DNA from: CBDIHP01 sp965279195
GTDB taxonomy: Bacteria > Planctomycetota > Planctomycetia > Isosphaerales > Isosphaeraceae
DNA length: 64,000 nucleotides
Direction of reading: 5' to 3'
Assembly (NCBI GenBank): GCA_965279195.1
Contig: CBDIHP010000041.1
Span: 124,001 to 188,000, forward strand
Part shown: positions 54,972 to 63,065 of the stretch, piece by piece
Layout: every line of letters begins with the position of its first letter
Position numbering within the stretch: the first letter of the stretch is position 1
Made by a program: the position numbers and the translations under genes
The notes under the pieces: model-generated
What the model was told of the DNA's origin: nothing
Databases searched by the model: none
What the model saw: only the letters and a program-made list of their open reading frames with translations

Positions 54972-55102
54972 CCGATGCCGCCCCGACGGAGATCGTATGG
55001 AATCACCGTACCGGATCTCCCGATCCGTCGACCGAAGCGGACGTAGACGGATCGGGAGATCCGGTTTCGCGGTATGGTGCGTCGTCCATGGGGGCGGCAT
55101 CG
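54972..55102. repeat. Large nested palindrome in the 54562-55199 gap
   Basis: The core is a perfect 19-bp inverse (CCGGATCTCCCGATCCGTC around 55010-55028 with its inverse near 55046-55064). Outer arms near 54972-54983 and 55090-55102 pair as CGATGCCGCCCC/GGGGGCGGCATCG. Just beyond, GCTCGCCC-type motifs repeat at 55109, 55141 and 55160. The rest of the 638-base interval 54562-55199 has no credible gene. It shares the TCTCCCGA core and a CTCGCCCAGCG flank with the palindrome at 39049. Confidence 0.65.
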
Positions 55103-55199
55103 GGAGATGCTCGCCCAGCGCGGAAGCCGGGTCGGGTAAGGCTCGCCCGGCGCGTAGAGGCTCGCCCAGTCGCTCAGGAAATGGGCGAGTCGGAGGGGT

Positions 55200-56666
55200 T
55201 CACGCCGAGGCGTGGTGCCCCGGGCCCTTCTTCTCCAGGCAGCCGCCGCCGGAGGGGATCATCTTCGACGGGCTGCAGCGCCCCTCGGGGTTAAACGTGT
55301 TCCGGAGGGCGACCATCACGGCGAGATCCTCCGGCGAGAAGAGGACGGGCATGAACTCCATCTTCTCGACGCCGATGCCGTGCTCGCCGGTCACGCTACC
55401 GCCGACGCGGATGCACTCGGCGAGGATCTCGTGGCTGGCTTCGAGGACCCGCTTGACCTGCTCGGGCTGACGCTCGTCGAACAGCAGGATCGGGTGAATG
55501 TTGCCGTCGCCCGCGTGGAAGACGTTGGCGATCCGGATCCCGTGCTTCTGGCCGGTCGCGGTGATGAACTTGAGGATGTGCGGCAGCTTGGTGCGTGGGA
55601 CGACGCCGTCCTGGGTGCAGAACGTCGGGCTGATCCGCCCGATGGCGCCGAAGGCCGATTTCCGGGACTTCCAGATGGCCACATACTCGGGCTCGAGCCG
55701 GGTCCTCCAGGCGATCGACTTGGCGACCGTCCCACCCTTGCCCCGGACGATCTCGGCCACCGCCTCGGCCTCGCGGTCGAGCCCGGCGTCGACGCCGTCC
55801 AGCTCGATGATCAGGACGGCCCCGGCCTCGGTCGGGAACCCGAAGTGGAACGCCTCCTCGATGGCCCGGATCATCAGATTGTCGAGCATCTCGAGCGCGG
55901 CGGGCACGATCCCCGCAGCGATGATGCCGCTGACGGTCTCGGTGGCGTCGTCGACCGAGTCGAACACGCCGAGGAACGTCCGCCCGGCCTCGGGGTCGCG
56001 GGTCAGGTTGACGATGACCTTCGAGGCGATGCCGAATGTCCCCTCGTTACCGACGACCAGGCCGGTGAGGTCGTAGCCGGGGGAGTCGTCAGCGATCCCA
56101 CCGACCTCGACGACCGAGCCGTCGGGCATGACGAGTTCGACGCCCTTCACGTGGTTGACCGTGACGCCGTACTTGAGCGTGTGCGGGCCGCCGGAGTTGG
56201 TCGCGACATTCCCGCCGATGGTGCAGGCGGTCTGGCTCGACGGGTCGGGGGCGTAATGGAATCCGGTGCCGCTGAGGGCCCGCGTCAACCAGACGTTGAC
56301 GACGCCCGGCTCGACGATGGCGTAGCGGTCGCGGATATTGACTTCGAGGATCCGCTTCATCCGGGTGAGGCAGATCATCACACCGCCGCCGACGGCGAGC
56401 GTCCCGCCGGCCAGGCTGGTGCCCGCCCCGCGGGGGACGAACGGGATGTCGTAGCGATTGCAGATCTTCACGACCTCGACGATGTGCTCGCGGCAGGTCG
56501 GGAAGACGACCACGTCGGGGATGTTCTTCTCGATCACGTAGCCGTCGCACTCGTAGACCACCAGCTCGTCCCGCTGGTGGAGCACATTCTCCTCGCCCAG
56601 GATGGCGGTGAGGTCGGCCAGGATGCGCGGGGAGAGATTCGTGTGGCTGCTCGTGGCGACGGACAT
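55200..56666 (-). CDS. glcD: FAD-linked oxidase, glycolate oxidase GlcD-like
   Basis: 488 residues. The FAD-binding PCMH domain has VVFPTCREHIVEVVKICNRY, PFVPRGAGTSLAGGTL and CTIGGNVATNSGGPHTLKYGVT; the C-terminal domain carries the FHAGDGNIHPILLFD and GSVTGEHGIGVEKMEFM motifs. This is the GlcD/D-lactate dehydrogenase group that oxidises glycolate or D-2-hydroxy acids. No GlcE or GlcF gene is adjacent, so it may partner with distant genes or act alone. It is upstream of an intergenic palindrome region and on the same strand as the DUF1080 gene. Confidence 0.85.
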   Translation of the reverse strand: MSVATSSHTNLSPRILADLTAILGEENVLHQRDELVVYECDGYVIEKNIPDVVVFPTCREHIVEVVKICNRYDIPFVPRGAGTSLAGGTLAVGGGVMICLTRMKRILEVNIRDRYAIVEPGVVNVWLTRALSGTGFHYAPDPSSQTACTIGGNVATNSGGPHTLKYGVTVNHVKGVELVMPDGSVVEVGGIADDSPGYDLTGLVVGNEGTFGIASKVIVNLTRDPEAGRTFLGVFDSVDDATETVSGIIAAGIVPAALEMLDNLMIRAIEEAFHFGFPTEAGAVLIIELDGVDAGLDREAEAVAEIVRGKGGTVAKSIAWRTRLEPEYVAIWKSRKSAFGAIGRISPTFCTQDGVVPRTKLPHILKFITATGQKHGIRIANVFHAGDGNIHPILLFDERQPEQVKRVLEASHEILAECIRVGGSVTGEHGIGVEKMEFMPVLFSPEDLAVMVALRNTFNPEGRCSPSKMIPSGGGCLEKKGPGHHASA

Positions 56667-56786
56667 GGGCGAGTGGCCTCGGGCTCGGTCGTGCTGTCGG
56701 TCGTGATCGTTCCAGGATACCCGAAACCTCGGGAGAATCGGAGCCCCGCGCGACGCCGTGGCATCGCGCGGGCCGTCGGTCCCGGT

Positions 56787-57428
56787 TCAGTCGAGGACCT
56801 TGATCTCGATGTCCTTGTAGCGGACTTCCATCGGCGGGCCCTGGTGGACCTGCAGCGCGATGATGCCAGAGTCGTCGAACTTGGCGTCCTCGCGGTCGAT
56901 CACCTTGGTGCCGTTGATGTAGATCCGGACGTGCTTGCCCTTGGATTCGATCCGGAAGTCGTTCCAGTCGTTCTTCTTGACGAGCTTCTCGGCCTCGTCC
57001 TTGTCGAAGCGTTCGAGGATGCCCCGTCCGCGCTCCTCGTAGAGCAGGCCCCAGTAGCCGTCGGCGACGTCGGCCTGCGGGCCAGAGACGGCGCCGTTCT
57101 CGGCCCGCTTGCTGCGGAACTGGATCCCCGAGTTGCCGTTGCGGATCTTCACCTTGGCCTTGAGGATGAAGTCGGAGTAAGGCTTGTCGGTGACGAGGAA
57201 CTCGTTCTTCTTGAGCTTGTGCTCGTCGGAGGTGCGGCCGACGATCTCGCCGCCCTCGACGGCGAAGAGGGCGGCGTCCTCGGGGGTGACCCAGCCGGCG
57301 AGGTCCTTGCCGTTGAAGAGGGGCTTGAAGCCCTCCTCCTTGTCGTCGGCGCGGGCGAGGCCGAGGGCGGCGGCGGAGAGGAGCAGTCCGGCGGTCCAGA
57401 GGCGGGTGCGGAGCGGCAGGCGGGGCAT
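56787..57428 (-). CDS. DUF1080 (3-keto-disaccharide hydrolase-type) secreted protein
   Basis: 213 residues from the ATG at 57428, chosen for its signal peptide (LPLRTRLWTAGLLLSAAALGLARA). The DUF1080 concanavalin-like fold follows, beginning GFKPLFNGKDLAGWVT, then FLVTDKPYSDFILKAKVKI, NGNSGIQFRS, WNDFRIESKGKHVRIYINGTKVID and ending VRYKDIEIKVLD. Some members have 3-keto-disaccharide hydrolase activity and many may only bind glycans. It would work in the periplasm. It is 121 bases upstream of the GlcD-like gene on the same strand, and divergent from the kinase. Confidence 0.85.
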   Translation of the reverse strand: MPRLPLRTRLWTAGLLLSAAALGLARADDKEEGFKPLFNGKDLAGWVTPEDAALFAVEGGEIVGRTSDEHKLKKNEFLVTDKPYSDFILKAKVKIRNGNSGIQFRSKRAENGAVSGPQADVADGYWGLLYEERGRGILERFDKDEAEKLVKKNDWNDFRIESKGKHVRIYINGTKVIDREDAKFDDSGIIALQVHQGPPMEVRYKDIEIKVLD

Positions 57429-57711
57429 GCGTCGTGTCTCCCTGGTGGGTCGTGGACGGGAACGTCCTGGTTCGGCCCCGATTCTGACGCCCTGCATCGG
57501 GGTGGTCAACGACCCGGGGGATTGGCTTCGATAGGGGAGGCCGGGCGGGCTGGGGATTGCCTATCGGGGAGGGTTGGTTTACCCTCTGTTCCTCCCAGCC
57601 GCCCGCCCGGCTCGCTCGGCCCGTCGACTCCCGGGCGCGGACGGCCCCCTTCGTGGATGGATCGCCCTCGACTTACTCCCAAGGCCCGCCGAGTCCAGAT
57701 CGAGGTCCCGC

Positions 57712-58590
57712 ATGTCGAACGCGTCGGACGATACACCCAAGCTCAGTGGCATGCAGTACCGCGTGGTCAGCACCCTCGGCACGGGCGCGGGCAGCACGAT
57801 CCTCCAGATCGCCGACCGCGGCCGGGGCGGAAAGCGGTTCGCGCTCAAGGTGGTGAGCCACCAGAGCGAGGAAGACGACGCCTACATCGCCCAGGCGCAG
57901 ACCGAGTTCGAGGCCGCCAAGAAGCTCAACCACCCGGTCATCACCGAGATCTACGACTGCAAGCTCACCAAGAACCTCCTGTTCAAGGTGAAGAAGGTCG
58001 AGCTCCTCATGGAGTTCGTCGAGGGCAAGACCCTGGACGAGATCGAGGGGCCGGAGGCCGGCCAGCTCGTCCTGATCTTCTACCAGGTCGCCTCGGCCCT
58101 GGCCCACATGCACCGGCGCGGGGTGTATCACGGCGACCTCAAGCCGTCGAACATCATGCTCGCCAAGACCGGCGAGGTGAAGCTGATCGACTTCGGCACC
58201 GCCTGGCTCCGCGGCCAGACCAAGAACCGGATCCAGGGCACACCGCAGTACATCGCCCCCGAGACGATCAACGACAAGGTCGTCGACGAGAAGACCGACC
58301 TCTACAACTTCGGCGCGACGATGTACCGGATGTTCACCGGCCGCTACGCGAACACGTCCAACGGCCCCCGCCCGGGCGACAGCAAGCAGAAGCTCGCGCC
58401 GCCGTCTCAGCTGAACCCCGCGATCCCGAGCGCGCTCAGCGACCTGATCCTCCAGTGCATCGAGCTCAGCCCCGATCGCCGCCCCGACGGCATGCACGCG
58501 ATCGTGACGAAACTGGAGAGCATCGCCAAGTCGATGAAGCTCGACCTGTCCGCCAGCCAGGAGGCCCTCAAGCAGGCCGCCTCGGACTGA
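57712..58590 (+). CDS. Cytoplasmic serine/threonine protein kinase
   Basis: 292 residues from the ATG at 57712 with GAGG upstream. It is a kinase domain only, with no membrane helix. The Gly loop is LGTGAGSTILQIA (about 22-34), the ATP-anchoring Lys46 is in FALKVV, and the catalytic loop is HGDLKPSN (140-147, HGD in place of HRD). DFG is at 160-162, followed by GTPQYIAPETIN. The C-terminal 60 residues are helical. It may supply phosphothreonine for FHA proteins such as the one at 46920; this is an inference. A hairpin terminator follows the stop. Confidence 0.87.
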   Translation: MSNASDDTPKLSGMQYRVVSTLGTGAGSTILQIADRGRGGKRFALKVVSHQSEEDDAYIAQAQTEFEAAKKLNHPVITEIYDCKLTKNLLFKVKKVELLMEFVEGKTLDEIEGPEAGQLVLIFYQVASALAHMHRRGVYHGDLKPSNIMLAKTGEVKLIDFGTAWLRGQTKNRIQGTPQYIAPETINDKVVDEKTDLYNFGATMYRMFTGRYANTSNGPRPGDSKQKLAPPSQLNPAIPSALSDLILQCIELSPDRRPDGMHAIVTKLESIAKSMKLDLSASQEALKQAASD

Positions 58591-58603
58591 GCCCGCGCCC
58601 CAA

Positions 58604-58641
58604 CGAGCCGGCCGCGACCCGATCGGGACGCGGCCGGCTCG
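58604..58641 (+). terminator. Hairpin terminator after the kinase gene
   Basis: A perfect 13-bp GC stem, 58604-58616 with 58629-58641, starts 14 bases after the stop. There is no T run, so it may be rho-aided. It separates the kinase from the XPB operon. Confidence 0.6.
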
Positions 58642-58768
58642 TCGATTCCCCGCCCCGATCGCCCGGTTTCCTTGCGGGAATTTCCTCCCTCGCCTACGAT
58701 GGTCTGCTGCCGAATTCGCGACGAGCCGCACGACGCCCGAGTCGCCATCCCCGCCCGGCCTGGAGATC

Positions 58769-60460
58769 ATGCAGTACAATCCCAACAATCCCCTGATCGT
58801 CCAGGGGGACCGGACCGTCTTGCTCGAAGTCGACCACCCGCGCTATCCGGAGGCCCGCGACGCCCTCGCCCCCTTCGCCGAGCTGGAGAAGAGCCCGGAG
58901 CACATCCACACCTACCGGCTCACGGCCCTCTCGCTCTGGAACGCCGCCGCCGCCGGGATGACCGCCAATGAGATGGTCGAGGCCCTCTCGACCTTCAGCA
59001 AGTTCCCCCTCCCGCACAACCTCGCCACCGACCTCAAGGAACTCGTCAGCCGGTACGGCCGCGTCCAGCTCGTCCGGATCGACGGCAAGCTCCGGCTCAT
59101 CACCTCCGACAAGGCCCTGCTCGAAGAACTCGCGCGCCGCAAGGGGTTGAAGGATTACCTCTTCTACCGGCTCGACGAGACCAGCTACGAGATCGACGAC
59201 GCCAATCGCGGGCTGCTCAAGCAGGCCCTGATCGCCGCCGGCTACCCCGCCGAGGACCTCGCCGGCTACACCGAAGGTGCCGCCCTCGACATCCAGCTCC
59301 GCGAGATCTCCGTCTCCGGCCACCCCTTCCGCGTCCGCGACTATCAGAAGATGGCGTCCGACGCCTTCCATGCCGGCGGCGACGTCCGGGGCGGCTCGGG
59401 CGTCATCGTCCTCCCTTGCGGCGCCGGCAAGACCATCGTCGGCATCACCACGATGGCCGCCCTCAAGAAGAACACGCTCGTCCTCACCACGAGCACCACG
59501 TCCGTCGAGCAGTGGCGCCGGGAGATCCTCGACAAGACCTTGCTCGACGAGACCCAGGTCACCACCTACACCGGCGAATCCAAGGCCATCGCCCCGGTCA
59601 CGCTGGCGACCTACCAGATCGTCACCTACCGGCCCAAGAAGAACGGCGACTTCCCGCACTTCACCCTCTTCAGCGAGCGGGACTGGGGCCTCATCATCTA
59701 CGACGAGGTCCACCTCCTGCCGGCCCCCGTCTTCCGGATCACCGCCGACATCCAGGCCCGCCGCCGACTCGGCCTCACCGCCACGCTCGTCCGCGAGGAC
59801 CACCGCGAGGAGGACGTCTTCAGCCTCATCGGCCCGAAGAAGTTCGACGTCCCCTGGCGGATCCTCGAACAGAAGGGCTGGATCGCCGAGGCCCGCTGCC
59901 ACGAGGTCCGGCTCTCCCTCCCGCCCGACGAACGCATGGAATACGCCATCGCCGAGTGGCGAGACAAGTTCCGGCTCGCCAGCGAGAACCCGTTCAAGGA
60001 CGACATCGTCGAGGTCCTGCTCAAGAAGTTCGACGGCCCCGACGATCGCGTCCTGATCATCGGCCAGTACCTCAAGCAGATCCGACGGATCGCCGAACGC
60101 TTCGACCTCCCGCTCATCACCGGCCAGACCTCCAACAGCGAGCGCGAGGACCTCTACGGCCGTTTCCGGAAGGGCGAACTCCGCAAGCTCGTCCTCTCGA
60201 AGGTCGGCAACTTCGCCATCGACCTCCCCGACGCCAACGTCATGATCCAGATCTCCGGGACGTTCGGCAGCCGGCAGGAGGAGGCCCAGCGACTCGGACG
60301 CATCCTCCGGCCCAAGGAGGGCGAGGACCCCGCCCACTTCTACACGCTCGTCACGCGCGACACCCGCGAGATGGATTTCGCCCATCACCGGCAGCTCTTC
60401 CTGACCGAACAGGGTTACTCGTACGAAATCCTGGACGAGTCGCACCTGATGCCGTCATGA
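58769..60460 (+). CDS. XPB/Rad25-type DNA helicase
   Basis: 563 residues, GGAG upstream of the ATG at 58769. The N-terminal damage-recognition-like domain (about 1-180) is followed by the two RecA-like domains. Walker A is PCGAGKT (216-222), the DEVH box is at 312-315, and VRED at 341-344 is the XPB-specific RED motif. The second half has FDGPDDRVLIIGQYLKQIRRI, LVLSKVGNFAIDLPDAN and GSRQEEAQRLGRILRPK. It should unwind DNA 3' to 5' in repair. It heads a three-gene operon with a 74-residue protein (34-base gap) and a Helicase_C_3-type protein. Confidence 0.92.
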   Translation: MQYNPNNPLIVQGDRTVLLEVDHPRYPEARDALAPFAELEKSPEHIHTYRLTALSLWNAAAAGMTANEMVEALSTFSKFPLPHNLATDLKELVSRYGRVQLVRIDGKLRLITSDKALLEELARRKGLKDYLFYRLDETSYEIDDANRGLLKQALIAAGYPAEDLAGYTEGAALDIQLREISVSGHPFRVRDYQKMASDAFHAGGDVRGGSGVIVLPCGAGKTIVGITTMAALKKNTLVLTTSTTSVEQWRREILDKTLLDETQVTTYTGESKAIAPVTLATYQIVTYRPKKNGDFPHFTLFSERDWGLIIYDEVHLLPAPVFRITADIQARRRLGLTATLVREDHREEDVFSLIGPKKFDVPWRILEQKGWIAEARCHEVRLSLPPDERMEYAIAEWRDKFRLASENPFKDDIVEVLLKKFDGPDDRVLIIGQYLKQIRRIAERFDLPLITGQTSNSEREDLYGRFRKGELRKLVLSKVGNFAIDLPDANVMIQISGTFGSRQEEAQRLGRILRPKEGEDPAHFYTLVTRDTREMDFAHHRQLFLTEQGYSYEILDESHLMPS

Positions 60461-60494
60461 TGGAAGCCTTCGAAGACCCAGGAGAGCCCGTCGC

Positions 60495-60719
60495 ATGGCC
60501 GCGCCCCAGACCCGAATCCCGGTGAAGCTGCACAAGCAGGTCGCCGTCCTGCGGACGACCGACGCCGTCCTCACCGAGGAACTCCTCGCGAGGAAGTCGC
60601 TCGGCAAGCTCGTGGCCGGCCGCCTGTCTTCGACGGCCCTCCTCGTCCACGCCGACCAGGAGGAGACCCTCCTGGAGGAACTCCGCCGGATGGGACAGAC
60701 CCCGCGCGTGGTGCGATAG
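60495..60719 (+). CDS. Small protein between XPB helicase and Helicase_C_3 gene
   Basis: 74 residues (MAAPQTRIPVKLHKQVAVLR...RMGQTPRVVR), with AGGAG about nine bases before the ATG. The protein is basic at its ends, Leu-rich in the middle (ELLARKSLGKLVAGRLSS) and has an acidic patch (DQEETLLEELRR). No fold is recognised. Its position, fixed between two helicase-system genes with small gaps, suggests a subunit or regulator of that system. Confidence 0.65.
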   Translation: MAAPQTRIPVKLHKQVAVLRTTDAVLTEELLARKSLGKLVAGRLSSTALLVHADQEETLLEELRRMGQTPRVVR

Positions 60720-60771
60720 TCGGTCCGCGAGCACCGAATCCCGACCGACCCGAGGAAGCGCCGAGACCTTC

Positions 60772-62979
60772 ATGGCTGAGACGACGGCGATCGACGAGCT
60801 GACCGGCCTCCCCACGACGGTCCTGGAGGCACGCTACCGCGCGGCCCTCCAGCGGTACGAGGGGACTCGCCTGCTCGAACTCTTCCAGGGGCTCGGCGGC
60901 ACCGACCTCACCGGCAAGGCCGGGCGGCTCCCCGAACTCATCTCCGAGCGGCTCCAGGACGTCAAGCAGGCCGAACGCCTCGCGTCCCGGCTCTCAAACC
61001 CCGCCCGCCTGTTCGTCACCATCGCCACCCTCACCGACCGCACCGAGTGGCCCCTCATTGCCGCCCAGGAGGCGATGCGACTCCTCGGCGTCGCCGGCCA
61101 CGACGAGGCCATCGCCGAACTCCTCGCCCTCGGACTCGCCGCGATCCAGTCGGTCGACGAGGGCGTGATCGTCACCGCCTACGAGGTCATCCTCCGCCGC
61201 GACCCGGCGACCCTCCGGCTCCTGATCCATCCGTCGACACTCAAGTCGTCCCGCACGGCCTTGCCCACCGGCGCGGAACTCGCCACCACCCAGACCGTCC
61301 GGCAGGTCCGCGAGACCGACGGACTCGAACCGATCCTCCGATTGGCCGCCGTCTGGCAGCGCATCGAGGAATCCCCGCTCCGCGAGACCCAGCAGAAGAC
61401 CTTCTACAAGCGCGACCGCGAACGCCTTGAGGATGACCCCGTCCTCTCCGGCCCGATCACCGACGCCATCGAGCCGTTGCCCGACATGGCGATGCTCTGG
61501 ATCGCCCTCTCGCGCGGGCTGGGCCTTCTCATCGACGAGGACGGCACCGACCGCCTCGTCGCGGCCGACGCCGAATACTGGTCCGAGAACGCGATCCATC
61601 TCCCCCAGATGATCGCCAACCGCTGGCTCGGCCTCGCCCGCTGGCATGACCAGCAGGGGATCCAGGCCGAGCCGAACCTGCCGACGCTCCTGATCCCCTA
61701 CCTCCGCACCGCCCTGCTGCTCTGGCTGGCGACCTGCGAGGAATCGGCTTGGGTGCCCATCGAGGAACTGGCCGCGTTCCTGGACGAGCGTTCGCCCACC
61801 TGGACCCGCTCCACCCTGGACCCGCGCGGGCCCTTGCTGAGGAACAGCCCGGAAGGCACCGTCGGCCTCGTCCGCGCCGTGTTGCTCGGCAGCGCCTATC
61901 AGTTCGGGCTGGTTCGCTATGCCGAGGAGGACCCCTCGGGTCGCGGCGTGTTGCAGCTCTCGCCGCTGGGGAGATACACCCTCGCGATCGGCTCGCCGCC
62001 CGAGCCCCGGCCGTACTTCCCGCAGTTCCTGTTCGTGCAGCCGAACTTCGAGATCATCGCCTATCGACAGGGGCTCACACCCTCACATATCGGCCAGTTG
62101 AGCCGATTCACGCGCTGGACGAAGGTCGGCGGGGCCCTGGAACTCAAGCTCACGGCCGAGTCGGTCTATCGCGGGCTCGAAGGCGGCATGACCACCGACG
62201 CCATGCTCGACCGCCTCGGCCGCCACAGCTCCCGGGCGCTACCGAACTCCGTGGCCGACTCGCTCCGCACCTGGGCCGGCCGCCGCGAGCGGATCACCTA
62301 CTACGCCTCCGCCACCCTGATCGAGTTCGCCACCACCGCCGAACTCGAGGCCGCGCTCGCCTCCTGGCCCAGCGGCTCCGCCGCACCGGTCCGCGTCTCC
62401 GACCGTCTCCTGCTGGTCGAGGACGAGTCGGCGATCCCCTTCCACCGCTTCCGGATGGTCGGGGCCCGAGACTACCGCCGGCCGGCCGAGGCCTGCGTCG
62501 ACGTCGAGGACGACGGCGTAACCCTGGCACTCGACCTCGGCCGCTCCGACCTGCTCGTCGACGCCGAACTCGCCCGCTTCGCCGACGAGGCCGAGATCGA
62601 GACCGACCCCCGCGGCGAGCCGACCCCCCAGCGCAAGTTCCTGGTCACCCGCGAGTCCCTCGAACGCGGCCTCGATCGCGGCCTGACCCCGCAGCAGCTC
62701 GACCGCTGGTTCCAGCAGAGGGCAGGGCAGTCGCTCCCCGCCTCGGTCAAGCTCCTGCTCCACGCCGCAGGCCCCACGCCGGAGCCTCTCAAGGAGAAAA
62801 AACTCGTCGTGATCCAGGTCCCCTCTTCGGACCTTCTGGATGGCCTGTATCAACATCCCCGCACGCGAGAATATCTCTCCGAACGCCTCGGCCCAACCGC
62901 CGCCGTCGTCGCCGAGCCGCTCATACCGTCGCTCCGCCGGGCCCTCGAAGACCTGGGCCTCCAGTGGATCTCCGAGTAG
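60772..62979 (+). CDS. Helicase-associated protein with Helicase_C_3-type domain
   Basis: 735 residues. The first 350 residues are helical, with winged-helix-like pieces (RLFVTIATLTDRTEWPLIAA, PIEELAAFLDER). Residues about 400-530 contain QFLFVQPNFEIIAYRQGL, KLTAESVYRGLEGGMTTDAMLDRL and ALPNSVADSLRTWAGR, the block typical of the helicase conserved C-terminal (Helicase_C_3) family. In Actinobacteria a protein of this type is encoded beside the XPB helicase. No Walker motif is present, so it is not itself a motor. It ends in TAG, the first bases of palindromic element C. It is probably the partner of XPB in repair. Confidence 0.75.
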   Translation: MAETTAIDELTGLPTTVLEARYRAALQRYEGTRLLELFQGLGGTDLTGKAGRLPELISERLQDVKQAERLASRLSNPARLFVTIATLTDRTEWPLIAAQEAMRLLGVAGHDEAIAELLALGLAAIQSVDEGVIVTAYEVILRRDPATLRLLIHPSTLKSSRTALPTGAELATTQTVRQVRETDGLEPILRLAAVWQRIEESPLRETQQKTFYKRDRERLEDDPVLSGPITDAIEPLPDMAMLWIALSRGLGLLIDEDGTDRLVAADAEYWSENAIHLPQMIANRWLGLARWHDQQGIQAEPNLPTLLIPYLRTALLLWLATCEESAWVPIEELAAFLDERSPTWTRSTLDPRGPLLRNSPEGTVGLVRAVLLGSAYQFGLVRYAEEDPSGRGVLQLSPLGRYTLAIGSPPEPRPYFPQFLFVQPNFEIIAYRQGLTPSHIGQLSRFTRWTKVGGALELKLTAESVYRGLEGGMTTDAMLDRLGRHSSRALPNSVADSLRTWAGRRERITYYASATLIEFATTAELEAALASWPSGSAAPVRVSDRLLLVEDESAIPFHRFRMVGARDYRRPAEACVDVEDDGVTLALDLGRSDLLVDAELARFADEAEIETDPRGEPTPQRKFLVTRESLERGLDRGLTPQQLDRWFQQRAGQSLPASVKLLLHAAGPTPEPLKEKKLVVIQVPSSDLLDGLYQHPRTREYLSERLGPTAAVVAEPLIPSLRRALEDLGLQWISE

Positions 62980-63063
62980 GGTACGCTGCGACGCGTACCC
63001 TACGATTCCGCAGACATGAGTGAGGTGGACGCGGACGGGGCGTCCGCGTAGCACAATACCCTA
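62977..63063. repeat. TAGGGT-ended palindromic element, copy C
   Basis: It begins TAGGGTACGC (62977-62986), which pairs perfectly with 62993-63002, then a second hairpin ACGCGGAC/GTCCGCGT, and ends TACCCTA (63057-63063). The left TAG is the stop of the helicase-associated gene. The right end lies three bases from the argS stop on the other strand (TGA, 63066-63068). Confidence 0.72.
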
Positions 63064-63065
63064 CG

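Noticed and set aside
55212..57711. Very long plus-strand open frame running into the kinase region
   Set aside because: It is antisense to the GlcD-like and DUF1080 genes and only reflects GC-rich codon bias; the kinase itself lies in another start context at 57712.
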